Assembly (NCBI GenBank): GCA_944362615.1
Contig: CALVTM010000001.1
Coordinates: forward strand, 186,001 to 250,000
Reading direction: 5' to 3'
Length of the DNA stretch: 64,000 nt
From: an uncultured Clostridia bacterium
Lineage (GTDB): Bacteria; Bacillota; Clostridia; Christensenellales; Pumilibacteraceae
Part shown: positions 8,554-18,308 of the stretch, piece after piece
How the letters are laid out: every line of letters starts with the position of its first letter
Position numbering within the stretch: the first letter of the stretch is position 1
The notes under the pieces: model-generated
Database searches by the model: none
Told to the model about the DNA's origin: nothing
Seen by the model: only the letters and a program-made list of their open reading frames with translations
Translations under genes and position numbers: made by a program

Positions 8554-8940
8554 TTAAAAAATGTTCGCCAGGTGCGGTATTGATTCGCGGGCAAGTCTCT
8601 CAGCCGCACGCCTTGCTCCGAGTATTGCCGAACAGGCGTCTGCATTCTGTCCCGCCCGGCTGTAAGCTAAAGCCTGAGCGGCAAATTCACTGACCTTTTC
8701 GGTGACGTTGGTGTTCCCGAGCAGCCCTACCGGTAGGCTTGCAAAGCTCTGTATTACGTGCTCCAGTATCTGCCCGGCGTCCTCGCATACGGAGTCCTCC
8801 GGCGTCTCCGTCAGTAATTCATGTGCCTCGTCGAGAAGTTCGCATACTTCCGTATAGTATTTATCGCACCACACGCATTCGGCTATGCCCAGCCCCGCAA
8901 CAATGATAAACAATATCGTTATAACGGCAAGTTTTTTCAT
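8554..8940 (-). CDS. DUF4363 family protein
   Basis: 128 residues: an N-terminal hydrophobic helix (about 4-22) that is a signal anchor, then a mostly helical domain with CEDAG and a C-terminal Ala/Arg-rich helix. DUF4363 proteins are commonly encoded directly after DUF421 (YetF-like) genes in Clostridia, as here: the ATG overlaps the DUF421 stop (ATGA). I chose the ATG at 8940 over an in-frame TTG at 8946 because of this coupling and the AAGGCGG upstream. Biochemical role unknown; partner of the DUF421 protein is the likely role. The following 8430-8553 stretch holds only the holA promoter. Confidence 0.75.
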   Translation of the reverse strand: MKKLAVITILFIIVAGLGIAECVWCDKYYTEVCELLDEAHELLTETPEDSVCEDAGQILEHVIQSFASLPVGLLGNTNVTEKVSEFAAQALAYSRAGQNADACSAILGARRAAERLARESIPHLANIF

Positions 8941-9620
8941 GCCCAACCGCCTTCCCTCAGATGAAGTTTACGGGTATAGCACGGCGTGGACGACGGACTT
9001 ACATATACGGTACCGTCCCGACGCACATCCATATACAGAACGTCTTTGAGCCCTTTACAGCCGCCTATCACCTGGTCAAGCTGCTTATCTGTGACTCCGC
9101 ACAGCTCCAGGTTGCCCTTTATCGGCTTGCCGTCTTCAACTATCGGAACAGGCAGCCCTACCGCCGCGTTTTCCGCACCCGGCTTGGGTATGACGGAGAA
9201 CTTGCCGTTCGGCTCAACTATTGCGTAAGCCACTAACGAAAGATCCGGCCATCCGCAACTCCGGCAGCTCATTACGACGTCATCTACGCTCATATTGAGG
9301 CGCGCAAGATTCTTGCCGGATATTCCGTTGCCGTCTATGACTATTACGCTTCTGCCATCCGCAAACTGCCTGAAAGTACGGCTTTTCCTGCCTACGAATG
9401 TAAGCACTATATCGAGAAACGCAAGCGTTACAACAGGTATCATGCCCGTGTAAAGAGGTATCGCCGGATCGTTCATCGGAAGACACGCGACCTCCGCAAG
9501 TATCATAGTTATCACAAACTCAAACGGCTGCATCTCGCCTATCTGCCGCTTTCCCATAAGACGTATCACGAAAAAAACCAGCAGCACTGTTATGATTGTC
9601 TTTATTAAAACGATAAGCAC
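8937..9620 (-). CDS. DUF421 (YetF-like) membrane protein
   Basis: 227 residues with three N-terminal membrane helices (about 3-20, 33-50, 56-77), followed by the paired YetF cytosolic domains. RLMGKRQIGEMQPFEFV is the family signature, and ISGKNLARLNMSVDDV begins the soluble part. YetF-like proteins have been linked to sporulation and spore germinant systems in Bacillus, but no enzymatic activity is established. The start is GTG at 9620, which gives the usual N-terminal length. That GTG lies in the distal arm of a 12-bp perfect inverted repeat and has no clear ribosome-binding site, so either translation is structure-controlled or the true start differs slightly. Confidence 0.85.
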   Translation of the reverse strand: MLIVLIKTIITVLLVFFVIRLMGKRQIGEMQPFEFVITMILAEVACLPMNDPAIPLYTGMIPVVTLAFLDIVLTFVGRKSRTFRQFADGRSVIVIDGNGISGKNLARLNMSVDDVVMSCRSCGWPDLSLVAYAIVEPNGKFSVIPKPGAENAAVGLPVPIVEDGKPIKGNLELCGVTDKQLDQVIGGCKGLKDVLYMDVRRDGTVYVSPSSTPCYTRKLHLREGGWA

Positions 9621-9641
9621 ACGGATATTGTGTGCTTATCG
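9611..9641 (-). terminator. 12-bp perfect hairpin, terminator-like, overlapping the DUF421 start codon
   Basis: CGATAAGCACAC (9611-9622) and GTGTGCTTATCG (9630-9641) are exact inverted repeats with a 7-nt loop. On the minus strand the stem is followed by TTTTAAT, as in a terminator after arsR. The same arm contains the GTG start codon of DUF421, so the element could also control translation. Confidence 0.5.
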
Positions 9642-9673
9642 TCGGTTATTATGCTTAAAGTATGTTCCGCTGA

Positions 9674-10036
9674 TTATTTGTGGGTAAACGTAAAACAATT
9701 CACATGAAACAAGTTGTCCATCGCCGCATGGATCTGCCGGCATTCCTCCGTATCGCCAAGCTTGTACAGCATCTCTCTGCCCTCACGCCGGGAGACTATC
9801 AGCCCGGCGGTCTTGAGCTGCTTCAGGTGATGCGCAACTGCCGGGCTGGACATCCCGATCAGACCGCCGAGACCCTGTACGCATTGTTCGCTGTGACAGA
9901 GTATCCAAAGTATTTTCAGCCTCGTAGGATCACCCAGCTGTGAAAATGCCGCACTGACATTTTCGCACTGCTCCGCCGTCGGCATGTTCGCTTTTATGCG
10001 TTCGTTGTCGTTTCCGTGAGTATGGTCGTGTAACAT
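9674..10036 (-). CDS. ArsR/SmtB-family transcriptional regulator
   Basis: 120 residues with a winged helix-turn-helix: LGDPTRLKILWIL, then the recognition helix SSPAVAHHLKQLKTAGLI and the wing SRREGREMLYKLG. The N-terminus is His-rich (MLHDHTHG) and the C-terminus carries His and Cys residues (HVNCFTFTHK). CHSEQC lies where ArsR proteins often carry ELCVCD. This points to a metal-sensing repressor, probably zinc-like, but the metal cannot be assigned. I start at 10036 because GAAGG precedes that ATG; an upstream in-frame start at 10126 would run into parC. No metal transporter lies next to it. Confidence 0.85.
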   Translation of the reverse strand: MLHDHTHGNDNERIKANMPTAEQCENVSAAFSQLGDPTRLKILWILCHSEQCVQGLGGLIGMSSPAVAHHLKQLKTAGLIVSRREGREMLYKLGDTEECRQIHAAMDNLFHVNCFTFTHK

Positions 10037-10043
10037 GCTACCT

Positions 10044-12506
10044 TCAATTGCCCGGCACAAAGCCGTCGTTATAAATGTATGCGCCCGTAACATCCAGTTT
10101 ACCCTTGAATAACTGTCTGCCGGCATGCGTCCTGTTTTCTATGGAAATATCTTCCGTGGAAAACGCCATAAGATAATGATCTTCCTCTTCAAGCACTATC
10201 TTGTAAGGCTCCTTTACATATGACGCGAAAACTATGCTCGTTCCGTTAGTCTTGCCGAAGTCTATTATCTTCACACCCTTGCGGTATCTGCTCATTACAT
10301 CAATAGACGCGCTGAGAACGCGCTTTCCGTAGCCGCGGTTCGTAAGCACTATGATCTCTCCGTCCGGGGTTATCTGCTTGATCATGACGCAGCTGTCGCC
10401 GTCGCTGAGCTGTATTCCTTTGACTCCCGCGGCTATCCTGCCCTGAAGCGGTATGTCCGACATGTCTGCGTTAAGGCACATTCCGCTCGCGGTCACAAAC
10501 ATCAGCGTGCTTCCTTCGACATACTGTTCAATACCTATGATCGTGTCGCCGTCGTTGACTTTGCATACCTGGAACGCCGATTTGACTACGCCGAACTCTT
10601 TCCAGTCGCTCCGCTTGACCATACCCATACGGGTATAGAACAACAGACTCCCTCCGGGCAACGTTTCTTCAATCGGAAGCATGTAAAGTACACGCTCTCC
10701 CTCCTGTGCGTCCTTGAATATCTTATCTATGGGCGCTCCGTTATCCCTCCACTTCCCGTCGGGTATGGACTCTATGTCCAGCTTATAGCAATTGCCGCGG
10801 TCTGTGAAACAGTATACTCTGTGTTCGGTATCCGTCTTTACGATGGAAGAGCATATCTCCTTTTTGGTGGAGTTATCAGTAAAGTCCTTAGTCGCAAGAT
10901 TGAAACTCTTGACCGGCATCTTCTTGAGATGACCAAGCGCATTAACCGTTATCACGATCTCTTCAACGGGCTTTGCGACCGATTCGTCCGGGACCTCGTA
11001 GTTCTCAAGCGCTCCGAGCACCTCAGTCTTCCGCGCTTCCTTGTATGTGCGCTTTATCTGCTGCATCTCCGTCTTTATCGTTTCCATCTGCAGCTTTCTG
11101 CTTCCGAGTATTGCCTGCAGTTTGGCAATGAGCGCACGCACTTCCCTGAGCTCCTGCTCCAGTTTGAATACCTCAAGATGAGTCAATCTCGCAAGACGCA
11201 AATCAAGTATCGCCTGAGCCTGCACTTCGCTCAAGTCAAACCGCTTTCTCAGACGCTCACGCGCATCCGTAGTCGACGAACTGTTCTTGATTATTTTTAC
11301 GACTTCATCGATATTCTCTACTGCAATGACGAGACCTTCGAGTATGTGTTCACGCTTCTTCGCAGCTTCAAGGTCAAACTTCGTACGGCGGACGATTATA
11401 TCCCGCTGATAATCCACATAGTACGCTATGATGTCGATCAGCCCCATCTGCTGAGGCTTACCGTTAGCTATGGCTACCATATTGATGCCGAAGCTCGTGG
11501 AAAGATTGGTTCCCTTGTAAAGCAGCTCGAGTATCGCATCTATGTCGCCGTCTTTCTTTACCTTGATCACGGCGCGCATTCCGTTTCTGTCCGATTCGTC
11601 CGTGATGTCCTGTATGAACATAAGCGGACCTTTCTTTTCCTCTTTCAGTTTGAGTATGCTTTCAAGTAACGCGGCTTTATTGACCTGATAAGGCAGATCA
11701 TCTATCACTATGAGCTTCTTATCGTTATCATCTGACTCGATATGGAGCTTTGCGCGAAGCGTTACTTTGCCCTTACCGGTCTCGTAAGCCTTTGTAAGCT
11801 CATCTATACCTATGACATAACCGCCGGTCGGAAAATCCGGTCCTTTGATGATCTTCATCATTTCTTTCAAGGAGATCGTCGGTTTGTCGATAAATGCGCA
11901 TACGCCGTCTATCGTCTCTGCAAGATTGTGCGGGGGTATGTTCGTCGCAAGTCCTACCGCTATGCCGCTCGCGCCGTTTACAAGAAGATTGGGAAATCTT
12001 CCCGGAAGCATATCCGGCTCTTTCAGCGTATCGTCAAAGTTGCAGCTCCAACGTACCGTATCCTTTTCCAGGTCGCGCAGCAGTTCCAGCGAAAGCGCAG
12101 TGAGCCTCGCTTCCGTGTATCGCATCGCCGCCGCACCGTCACCGTCCACGCTTCCGAAGTTACCCTGACCGTCAACCAACGGCGCATTCATATTGAAAGG
12201 CTGAGCAAGACGCACCAGCGCACCGTATACGGAAGTATCACCGTGCGGATGATATTTACCGAGACAGTCTCCTACTATTCTCGCGCATTTGCGGTACGGC
12301 GTGTCGTGCCTGATACCGAGCTCGTGCATGGTATACAGTATACGGCGCTGAACGGGCTTAAGCCCGTCTTCCACCCGGGGAAGCGCACGATCGAGTATAA
12401 CGTATTCGGAATACGGGAGCATGGACTCGTGCATGACGTCCTCCATGCTTTTGGTTATTATATGCTCCTGCGCTATGTTTTCAGTTTCTTTTTCATTATC
12501 TGCCAT
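10044..12506 (-). CDS. parC: DNA topoisomerase IV subunit A (ParC-type, GyrA family)
   Basis: 820 residues. The breakage-reunion domain has the catalytic Tyr130 in [11 protein letters not shown], and the helical tower and coiled coil run to about residue 490. A beta-pinwheel C-terminal domain follows. I find no GyrA-box (QRRGGKG) in the pinwheel, which favours the decatenase ParC over a supercoiling gyrase. This is by family knowledge; the paralogous gyrA would be elsewhere. The quinolone region reads [17 protein letters not shown], with Thr91 and Gly95 at the E. coli Ser83 and Asp87 positions. It follows parE by 12 bp in one operon. Confidence 0.85.
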   Translation of the reverse strand: MADNEKETENIAQEHIITKSMEDVMHESMLPYSEYVILDRALPRVEDGLKPVQRRILYTMHELGIRHDTPYRKCARIVGDCLGKYHPHGDTSVYGALVRLAQPFNMNAPLVDGQGNFGSVDGDGAAAMRYTEARLTALSLELLRDLEKDTVRWSCNFDDTLKEPDMLPGRFPNLLVNGASGIAVGLATNIPPHNLAETIDGVCAFIDKPTISLKEMMKIIKGPDFPTGGYVIGIDELTKAYETGKGKVTLRAKLHIESDDNDKKLIVIDDLPYQVNKAALLESILKLKEEKKGPLMFIQDITDESDRNGMRAVIKVKKDGDIDAILELLYKGTNLSTSFGINMVAIANGKPQQMGLIDIIAYYVDYQRDIIVRRTKFDLEAAKKREHILEGLVIAVENIDEVVKIIKNSSSTTDARERLRKRFDLSEVQAQAILDLRLARLTHLEVFKLEQELREVRALIAKLQAILGSRKLQMETIKTEMQQIKRTYKEARKTEVLGALENYEVPDESVAKPVEEIVITVNALGHLKKMPVKSFNLATKDFTDNSTKKEICSSIVKTDTEHRVYCFTDRGNCYKLDIESIPDGKWRDNGAPIDKIFKDAQEGERVLYMLPIEETLPGGSLLFYTRMGMVKRSDWKEFGVVKSAFQVCKVNDGDTIIGIEQYVEGSTLMFVTASGMCLNADMSDIPLQGRIAAGVKGIQLSDGDSCVMIKQITPDGEIIVLTNRGYGKRVLSASIDVMSRYRKGVKIIDFGKTNGTSIVFASYVKEPYKIVLEEEDHYLMAFSTEDISIENRTHAGRQLFKGKLDVTGAYIYNDGFVPGN

Positions 12507-12518
12507 GTGTTTCCCCTT

Positions 12519-14483
12519 TTATGCGTGTTGTCTTCCCGCTTCTTTGACAAACTCGTCCACCTTGTTGAAGTTCGCGTGCTCCACAATATATGCACGGCGC
12601 AGGTCTACTGAGTCGCCCATCCACGTCGTAACAAGTATCTCGGCATTCGCAGCGTCCTCCAGCGTTACCTGCATAAGCGTGCGCCTCTTGGGATCCATCG
12701 TCGTCTCCCAGAGCTGTTCGGCGTTCATCTCGCCCAGTCCTTTATAACGCTGTATCGTGCATCCCCTGCCCATCCGCGCTTTGCAGTCTTCAAGAAGCTC
12801 ATCGTTGTAGACGTATTCCACAACGTCTTTTTTTGCTACTTTATAAAGCGGAGGCATGCCTATATACAAGTGACCGTCCGTTATCAGCTGCTTCATGTAT
12901 CTGAAGAAAAACGTAAGGAGTATCGCGCGGATGTGTCCGCCGTCCTGATCCGCATCCGACAGTATCACCACTTTATGATAATTGAGATTGTCCAGGTTGA
13001 AATCGTCGCCTATGCCTGCGCCGAGCGCGGAAATTATCGTTCTTATCTCTTCGTTCTGCAGAACCTGGTCTATGCGCTTCTTCTCCGCATTCAGCGGTTT
13101 GCCGCGCAGCGGAAGTATCGCCTGGAAGCTGCGGTCGCGCGCCTGTTTACAAGTGCCGCCCGCACTGTCTCCCTCGACAATGTACAGCTCGTTACGCTCC
13201 GGCTTCTTGCCCGTGCATGACGAAAGCTTGCCCACAAGATTGAAGTTATCCGCCTGGTTTTTAAGACGCGCCTGCTCCTTGCCCTTTCTTACGGCTTCAC
13301 GCTCCTTTGCCGCGCTTATGCCCTTTTTCAGTATTACGTCCAGTACGTCGGGATGCGCTTCCAGGTATTCCGTAAGCTTCTGATAAACGAGAGCATCCAT
13401 TGCCTGACGGACAAACGGATTTCCCAGCTTCGTCTTTGTCTGTCCTTCAAACTGCACGTTCTGCATCTTTATCGCAAGTACCGCGGTAAGTCCCACGCGG
13501 TAATCATCGCCTATAAGGTTCTCGTCCTTCTCCTTGAGCACTCCCGTCTTTCTCGCGAGATCGTTGAGTACGCGGGTAAGCGCCGTCTTGAATCCGGTCT
13601 CATGCATACCGCCTTCGGGCGTGGGTATGTTGTTTACAAATGAGAATATGTTTTCGGAATACGTGTCAGTATACTGTAAAGCCAGTTTCATAAGCACGTT
13701 ATCTTTCTCACCGTCCAGATATATCGGCGGCTTGTGCAGAGGTCCTTTGGTCTCGTTAAGATATTCGACAAAATCGGAGATACCGCCGGTATAGCAGTAC
13801 TCCCTGCGAAGCGGCATACCGCCGCTGACTACGCGCTCATCGGTAAGAATAATATGCACGCCGTCGTTGAGAAACGCCAGCTCTTTCATCTTTTTGGATA
13901 TTACGTCAAGATTGAATACCGTCGTTTCAAATATGTTTTTATCCGGCATGAAACGTACGTACGTTCCGTGCTTTTCCGTGGTTTCTCCGGTTTCAAAAAG
14001 CGGCAGTTTCACGCATCCGCCATGCCAGTGCTCTCCGTCAAAACGACTCTCGAATTCAGCACGGTATACTTTGCCGTTTTTGTAAATTTCCACGTTAAGC
14101 CATTCGGAAAGCGCATTCGTTACAGATGCGCCGACTCCGTGCAGACCACCGGAAGTTTTGTAGTTTTCGTTGTTGAATTTACCTCCGGCATGCAGTTTGG
14201 TGAAAACCACTTCCACACCGCTTACACCCAGCGTCGGATGCATGTCGACAGGTATTCCTCTTCCGTCATCAAGCACGCTCGCACTGCCGTCCGAATGTAT
14301 GGTCACCTCTATCCTGTTGCCGAACCCGTTAGCTATCTCATCCATGGAATTATCTATTATCTCCCACAGAATGTGATGCAGACCCTTGACGCCGGTCGAG
14401 CCGATATACATGCCCGGACGAAGCCTTACGGCATCCAGTCCTTCAAGAACCTGAATGTCCTGCGCTTTGTATTCTTTAGCCAA
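12519..14483 (-). CDS. parE: DNA topoisomerase IV subunit B (ParE-type, GyrB family)
   Basis: 654 residues. The GHKL ATPase has EIIDNSMDEI (Glu41, Asn45), DDGRGIP and TSGGLHGVGASV. A transducer domain follows, then the TOPRIM metal site with IVEGDSAGG and DADQDG, and a C-terminal ParC-binding tail ending near QRYKGLGEMN. Length and motifs fit both GyrB and ParE; pairing with a GyrA-box-less partner makes ParE more likely. The start is TTG at 14483, supported by GGGAG 8 nt upstream and by alignment of the first residues. It is the first gene of parE-parC and diverges from murG. Confidence 0.85.
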   Translation of the reverse strand: MAKEYKAQDIQVLEGLDAVRLRPGMYIGSTGVKGLHHILWEIIDNSMDEIANGFGNRIEVTIHSDGSASVLDDGRGIPVDMHPTLGVSGVEVVFTKLHAGGKFNNENYKTSGGLHGVGASVTNALSEWLNVEIYKNGKVYRAEFESRFDGEHWHGGCVKLPLFETGETTEKHGTYVRFMPDKNIFETTVFNLDVISKKMKELAFLNDGVHIILTDERVVSGGMPLRREYCYTGGISDFVEYLNETKGPLHKPPIYLDGEKDNVLMKLALQYTDTYSENIFSFVNNIPTPEGGMHETGFKTALTRVLNDLARKTGVLKEKDENLIGDDYRVGLTAVLAIKMQNVQFEGQTKTKLGNPFVRQAMDALVYQKLTEYLEAHPDVLDVILKKGISAAKEREAVRKGKEQARLKNQADNFNLVGKLSSCTGKKPERNELYIVEGDSAGGTCKQARDRSFQAILPLRGKPLNAEKKRIDQVLQNEEIRTIISALGAGIGDDFNLDNLNYHKVVILSDADQDGGHIRAILLTFFFRYMKQLITDGHLYIGMPPLYKVAKKDVVEYVYNDELLEDCKARMGRGCTIQRYKGLGEMNAEQLWETTMDPKRRTLMQVTLEDAANAEILVTTWMGDSVDLRRAYIVEHANFNKVDEFVKEAGRQHA

Positions 14484-14538
14484 TTTCTCATCTCCCTTTT
14501 ATCTGTCTTACGCCGTAAATCCGGCTTCCGTTTCGCAT

Positions 14539-14567
14539 ATTATACCACATTTATTGATGAATTTCAA
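14539..14567 (-). promoter_or_regulatory. Promoter of parE-parC
   Basis: Minus strand TTGAAA (14567-14562), a 17-bp spacer and TATAAT (14544-14539). This leaves a leader of about 48 nt carrying GGGAG before the TTG start. Confidence 0.65.
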
Positions 14568-14624
14568 TAGTTTTTATACAAGTTTTTTTCATCATTTTCA
14601 GTGTCAGACGCTTTGTAACAAAAA

Positions 14625-14646
14625 AATACGCATAATTATGCGTATT
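14625..14646. repeat. 22-bp perfect palindrome between parE and murG
   Basis: AATACGCATA and TATGCGTATT meet as an uninterrupted 22-bp palindrome, preceded on the plus strand by a run of A. Read on the minus strand it is followed by seven T, like an intrinsic terminator, yet no minus-strand gene lies upstream. It may be an operator for murG or parE, or stop antisense transcription. Confidence 0.5.
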
Positions 14647-14718
14647 ATCGTATAAATATACATAAGCAAAACTTCATATCGTATGAATATTATACGGCTG
14701 ACGGGAATAATTATCGGT

Positions 14719-15756
14719 ATGAGAAAAAAGATCGTTATTACGGGCGGCGGGACAGCCGGACATGTAGTTCCGCTGCTCGCGCTGCTCCCCTTTCTGAGCA
14801 GCAGATATGAAGTGCATTTCATCGGCAGACGCGAAGGCATCGAACGCGAACTTGCCGAAGCCGAAAACGTCGTTTACCACGGCATCGACTGCCCGAAATT
14901 CACGCGCGGAAAGTTACTCGCTAATTTTGCCGTGCCGTTTTCTCTGCTACGCGCAAGACGGAAAGCGGCTGCCCTTCTTGAGGAAATATCCCCATCCCTC
15001 ATACTTTCAAAAGGCGGTTATGTTTCACTTCCGGTTGCCCTTGAATGCGGGGACATTCCGCTCGTCATACACGAAAGCGATACTTCCCTGGGACTGGCAA
15101 ACAGACTTGCGGCAAAACGCGCTTCCGTCATCTGTTCTTCATTCCCGCTGCCCGATTTCAAGGGCATCAGAATTACCCGCACCGGCAGTCCGCTCCGGAA
15201 GTCGATATATTTCGGAGACAAAGAAAAAGCCATGCGCATGTGCGGATTTTCAGGCAGAAAAAAAGTGCTGCTGATAATGGGCGGAAGTCTGGGCGCCAAA
15301 GCGGTAAACGACGGTGTTGACGCGCACATAAGAGAGCTTACCTCGGCATACGACGTCATACATCTGCGCGGAAGAGGAAACCGCGCCGCTCCGTTTGCCG
15401 GTTATTTCCCGATCGAATTTACGCCCAAGCCCCAGGATCTGTTCGCCGCCGCCGATCTCGCAGTGACGCGCGGAGGAGGCAATTCGCTGTTTGAGCTCGG
15501 CGCTCTCGGCATTCCCATGCTCATTATTCCGCTGCCGAAAGGAGCAAGCCGCGGAGACCAGGTCAATAACGCCGAGTTTTTTTCGGCGCACGGTCTTGCG
15601 CTCACACTTGCCCAGACGGAGATCGATCGCCTGCCCGAAAAACTCTCTCTTCTCGAATCAAAGTCGTATCAGCTGACCGCAGCCATGCAGGGATTCGGAT
15701 TTGACGGAACATCGGAAATAGCCGATATCTGCATACGACTTGCCGAAAAGCCTTAA
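14719..15756 (+). CDS. murG: Undecaprenyl-diphospho-muramoylpentapeptide GlcNAc transferase (MurG)
   Basis: Adds GlcNAc to lipid I, giving lipid II for peptidoglycan, at the inner face of the membrane. About 345 residues of GT-B fold. The N-terminal glycine loop is GGGTAGHV. HESDTSLGLANRL and IMGGSLGAKAVN follow, and the UDP-GlcNAc site is AVTRGGGNSLFELGALGIP with PLPKGASRGDQVNNA. The HESD and ASRGDQ variants match MurG of Staphylococcus and Bacillus (MurG2 type) rather than E. coli. I start at ATG 14719 because the conserved N-terminus begins MRKKIVITGGG; an ATG at 14683 adds 12 unconserved residues. It stands alone on the plus strand and shares a two-way terminator with typA. Confidence 0.9.
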   Translation: MRKKIVITGGGTAGHVVPLLALLPFLSSRYEVHFIGRREGIERELAEAENVVYHGIDCPKFTRGKLLANFAVPFSLLRARRKAAALLEEISPSLILSKGGYVSLPVALECGDIPLVIHESDTSLGLANRLAAKRASVICSSFPLPDFKGIRITRTGSPLRKSIYFGDKEKAMRMCGFSGRKKVLLIMGGSLGAKAVNDGVDAHIRELTSAYDVIHLRGRGNRAAPFAGYFPIEFTPKPQDLFAAADLAVTRGGGNSLFELGALGIPMLIIPLPKGASRGDQVNNAEFFSAHGLALTLAQTEIDRLPEKLSLLESKSYQLTAAMQGFGFDGTSEIADICIRLAEKP

Positions 15757-15766
15757 ACGGCATGCA

Positions 15767-15797
15767 GAAAACGCGCACCGTTAAGTTGCGCGTTTTC
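15767..15797. terminator. Bidirectional terminator between murG and typA
   Basis: GAAAACGCGCA (15767-15777) and TGCGCGTTTTC (15787-15797) form an 11-bp stem with A/T-rich ends, lying between the convergent stops of murG and typA. Confidence 0.75.
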
Positions 15798-15833
15798 ACA
15801 TATTATACCTGTCGGTATATGTACTGCCGGTAT

Positions 15834-17660
15834 TTATTTCTTTCTGTTCTTTGCCCACGCTTTCATACGCAGCTCAGTGTCGAGTATACGCTTACGTATG
15901 CGCAGCGAAAGCGGAGTGACCTCAAGAAGCTCATCGTCCGCAAGAAATTCTATGCACTGCTCAAGGCTGAGTTTTTTGTATGGAACAAGACGGAGCGCTT
16001 CATCGCTCGCCGACGAGCGTGTATTTGTGAGCTGCTTGCGCTTGCATACGTTTACCGTTATATCCTCGCCCTTGGGAGATTCTCCGACGACCATGCCCTG
16101 ATACACCGGCACGCCCGGACCTATAAACAGAGGTCCGCGTTCCTGCGCGTTGAACAGACCGTAAGTTATCGACTCGCCCGTTTCATGAGCAACAAGCGAA
16201 CCCACTGCGCGACGGTTTATCTCGCCGCGGTAAGGTCCGTAATCGTCAAATACGGAGTTCATTATACCTTCACCCTTGGTGTCCGTCAGGAATTCCGATT
16301 TATAGCCGAACAGTCCGCGCTCGGGAACGGTGAACTCCAGGCGCATACGCGAACCGCGCGGATTCATAGCCACAAGTTCGCCCTTCCTTGAGCCCATTTT
16401 TTCCATGACTATTCCCACACTGTCTTCAGGCACGTCCGCGACAAACCTGTCGATAGGTTCGCACATTACCCCGTCTATATTGCGGAAAAGCACCTTGGGC
16501 ATGGATACCTGAAACTCATATCCCTCGCGGCGCATATTTTCTATAAGAATGGAAAGGTGCATTTCTCCCCTGCCGCGCACGATAAACGAATCAGCCGTGT
16601 CACCGTCCGATACGCGCAGAGATACGTCTTTGATCGCTTCACGGTACAGTCTGTCGCGAAGATGACGGCTCGTAACGAACTTGCCGTCCTTACCGGCGAA
16701 CGGAGAATCGTTTACCATAAACGTCATCTCCACGCCAGGCTCGCTGATCTTGGGAAACTCTACCGGCTCCGGAAATTCGGGATCGCAAAGCGTATCGCCT
16801 ATTGATACGCCCTCCACTCCGCTGACGCATACTATATCGCCTACAGTCGCCACTTCAACCGGAGTGCGCGCAAGCCCCTCAAAGCTGTACATGTTGGTTA
16901 CCTTGGCGCGCAAAGGCGCGTGCGTATCGTGGTAGTTCACGAGAACGACCTGCTGACCCTGTCTGAGCGTTCCGCGCTCTATACGTCCTATGCCTATGCT
17001 TCCTACATAATCCGAATAATCGAGCGCGGAAACCAGCATCTGTACGGGCGCGTTTTCATCCCCTTCCGGAGGAGGAATATGCTTTATTATCGCATCAAAC
17101 AATGCGGTAAGATCGGTACCGGGTTTGCCCGCTTCGGACGACGCTATGCCAGACCGCGCGCTGCAATATACTATGGGACTGTCAAGCTGACAGTCATCCG
17201 CTCCGAGATCGAGCAGCAGTTCAAGTACCTCGTCCACAACCTCTGCCGGCCGCGCATCCGGACGGTCCATCTTGTTTATGACGATAACTACAGGCAGACC
17301 GAGAGCAAGCGCATGCTCAAGCACAAAGCGCGTCTGCGGCATCGTACCTTCAAAAGCATCGACAAGCAGTACGACTCCGTTCACCATCTTCAGTATGCGC
17401 TCCACCTCTCCGCCGAAATCGGCATGTCCCGGGGTGTCCACTACATTTATCTTATAATCGCCGTAACGCACGGACGTATTCTTTGCAAGTATGGTAATGC
17501 CGCGTTCGCGTTCAAGCGCGTTGGAGTCCATCACACGCTCGGCGACGGTCTGCCCCGCACGGAAAGCTCCGCCCTGCCTGAGCATCTGATCTACAAGCGT
17601 CGTTTTGCCGTGGTCGACGTGAGCTATTATCGCTACGTTTCTTATTTTATCGTTTACCAT
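15834..17660 (-). CDS. typA: Ribosome-associated GTPase TypA/BipA
   Basis: 608 residues, the usual BipA length. The translational GTPase motifs are AHVDHGKT (13-20), [17 protein letters not shown] and NKMDRPDA, followed by EF-G-like domains and the BipA-specific C-terminal domain (SDEALRLVP region). It binds the ribosome and affects 50S assembly and stress or cold growth in other bacteria. It ends the uvrA-HAD-typA transcript, with only 2 bp separating it from the HAD gene. Confidence 0.95.
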   Translation of the reverse strand: MVNDKIRNVAIIAHVDHGKTTLVDQMLRQGGAFRAGQTVAERVMDSNALERERGITILAKNTSVRYGDYKINVVDTPGHADFGGEVERILKMVNGVVLLVDAFEGTMPQTRFVLEHALALGLPVVIVINKMDRPDARPAEVVDEVLELLLDLGADDCQLDSPIVYCSARSGIASSEAGKPGTDLTALFDAIIKHIPPPEGDENAPVQMLVSALDYSDYVGSIGIGRIERGTLRQGQQVVLVNYHDTHAPLRAKVTNMYSFEGLARTPVEVATVGDIVCVSGVEGVSIGDTLCDPEFPEPVEFPKISEPGVEMTFMVNDSPFAGKDGKFVTSRHLRDRLYREAIKDVSLRVSDGDTADSFIVRGRGEMHLSILIENMRREGYEFQVSMPKVLFRNIDGVMCEPIDRFVADVPEDSVGIVMEKMGSRKGELVAMNPRGSRMRLEFTVPERGLFGYKSEFLTDTKGEGIMNSVFDDYGPYRGEINRRAVGSLVAHETGESITYGLFNAQERGPLFIGPGVPVYQGMVVGESPKGEDITVNVCKRKQLTNTRSSASDEALRLVPYKKLSLEQCIEFLADDELLEVTPLSLRIRKRILDTELRMKAWAKNRKK

Positions 17661-17662
17661 AT

Positions 17663-18289
17663 TTATAACCCCGCAAGCTGATCGGTACTGTCAAGGAAAA
17701 CTCTGCCGCCCGCAGCTTCAAGCTGCGGGCGGGTGCGGAATCCCCACGTCACACTGACTATATCTATGCCCGCCGCACGAGCCATTGCTATGTCCGGCTC
17801 GCCGTCGCCTACCATAACACAGTCGTCCTTTTCGCTTCCGAGAGCGCGCATAGCGGCAAGCAGCATGTCCGGTTCCGGCTTCTTTCTGAGTCCGTTGCCT
17901 ACGCCGTAATACAGCGTTACATGCGGTGCAAAGAACCTGCCGCACAATACCTGCACAGCCTCGTGACCCTTGTTTGATACGACTGCCATCTTCCTGCCCT
18001 TTGCGGCAAGTGCCGCGAGAGCGTCAATTACGCCCGCGTACGGCTTCGTGTTGTCCTCAAGGTGCTCGGCATAATACTCAGTGAAGTACTTCAATGCCTC
18101 TTCGCTCGGCTTGTCTCCGCATGCCCTCTCCATGAGCACCACATACCCGTCGCCGAGAAACGAACGCACTTCGTCCGGCGTGCGTGCAGGCAGTCCCACC
18201 TTTTTCAGTGCAAAGTTAACTGACGCCGTGAGATCGGTGAGCGTGTCCAGCAACGTACCGTCCAGATCGAATAGTATCGTGTTTTTCAT
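17663..18289 (-). CDS. HAD-superfamily phosphatase, phosphoglycolate phosphatase-like
   Basis: 208 residues of HAD subfamily IA: motif I DLDGTLLDT with nucleophile Asp8, motif II VVSNKG, the conserved KPEP lysine and motif IV MVGDGEPDIAMARAAG. A helical cap lies between motifs I and II. The best family match is Gph/PGPase, but many of these proteins act on other small phosphates, so the substrate is open. It lies 19 bp after uvrA, preceded by AGAGG. A housekeeping role such as clearing phosphoglycolate from DNA repair would fit the uvrA link, but that is inference. Confidence 0.85.
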   Translation of the reverse strand: MKNTILFDLDGTLLDTLTDLTASVNFALKKVGLPARTPDEVRSFLGDGYVVLMERACGDKPSEEALKYFTEYYAEHLEDNTKPYAGVIDALAALAAKGRKMAVVSNKGHEAVQVLCGRFFAPHVTLYYGVGNGLRKKPEPDMLLAAMRALGSEKDDCVMVGDGEPDIAMARAAGIDIVSVTWGFRTRPQLEAAGGRVFLDSTDQLAGL

Positions 18290-18308
18290 CTGTATATCCT
18301 CTTTAAAA

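Noticed and set aside
10037..10126. N-terminal extension of the ArsR regulator
   Set aside because: It overlaps the end of parC and has no ribosome site, unlike ATG 10036.
10044..14483. DNA gyrase gyrB-gyrA
   Set aside because: Possible, but the A subunit has no GyrA-box, so topoisomerase IV was preferred.
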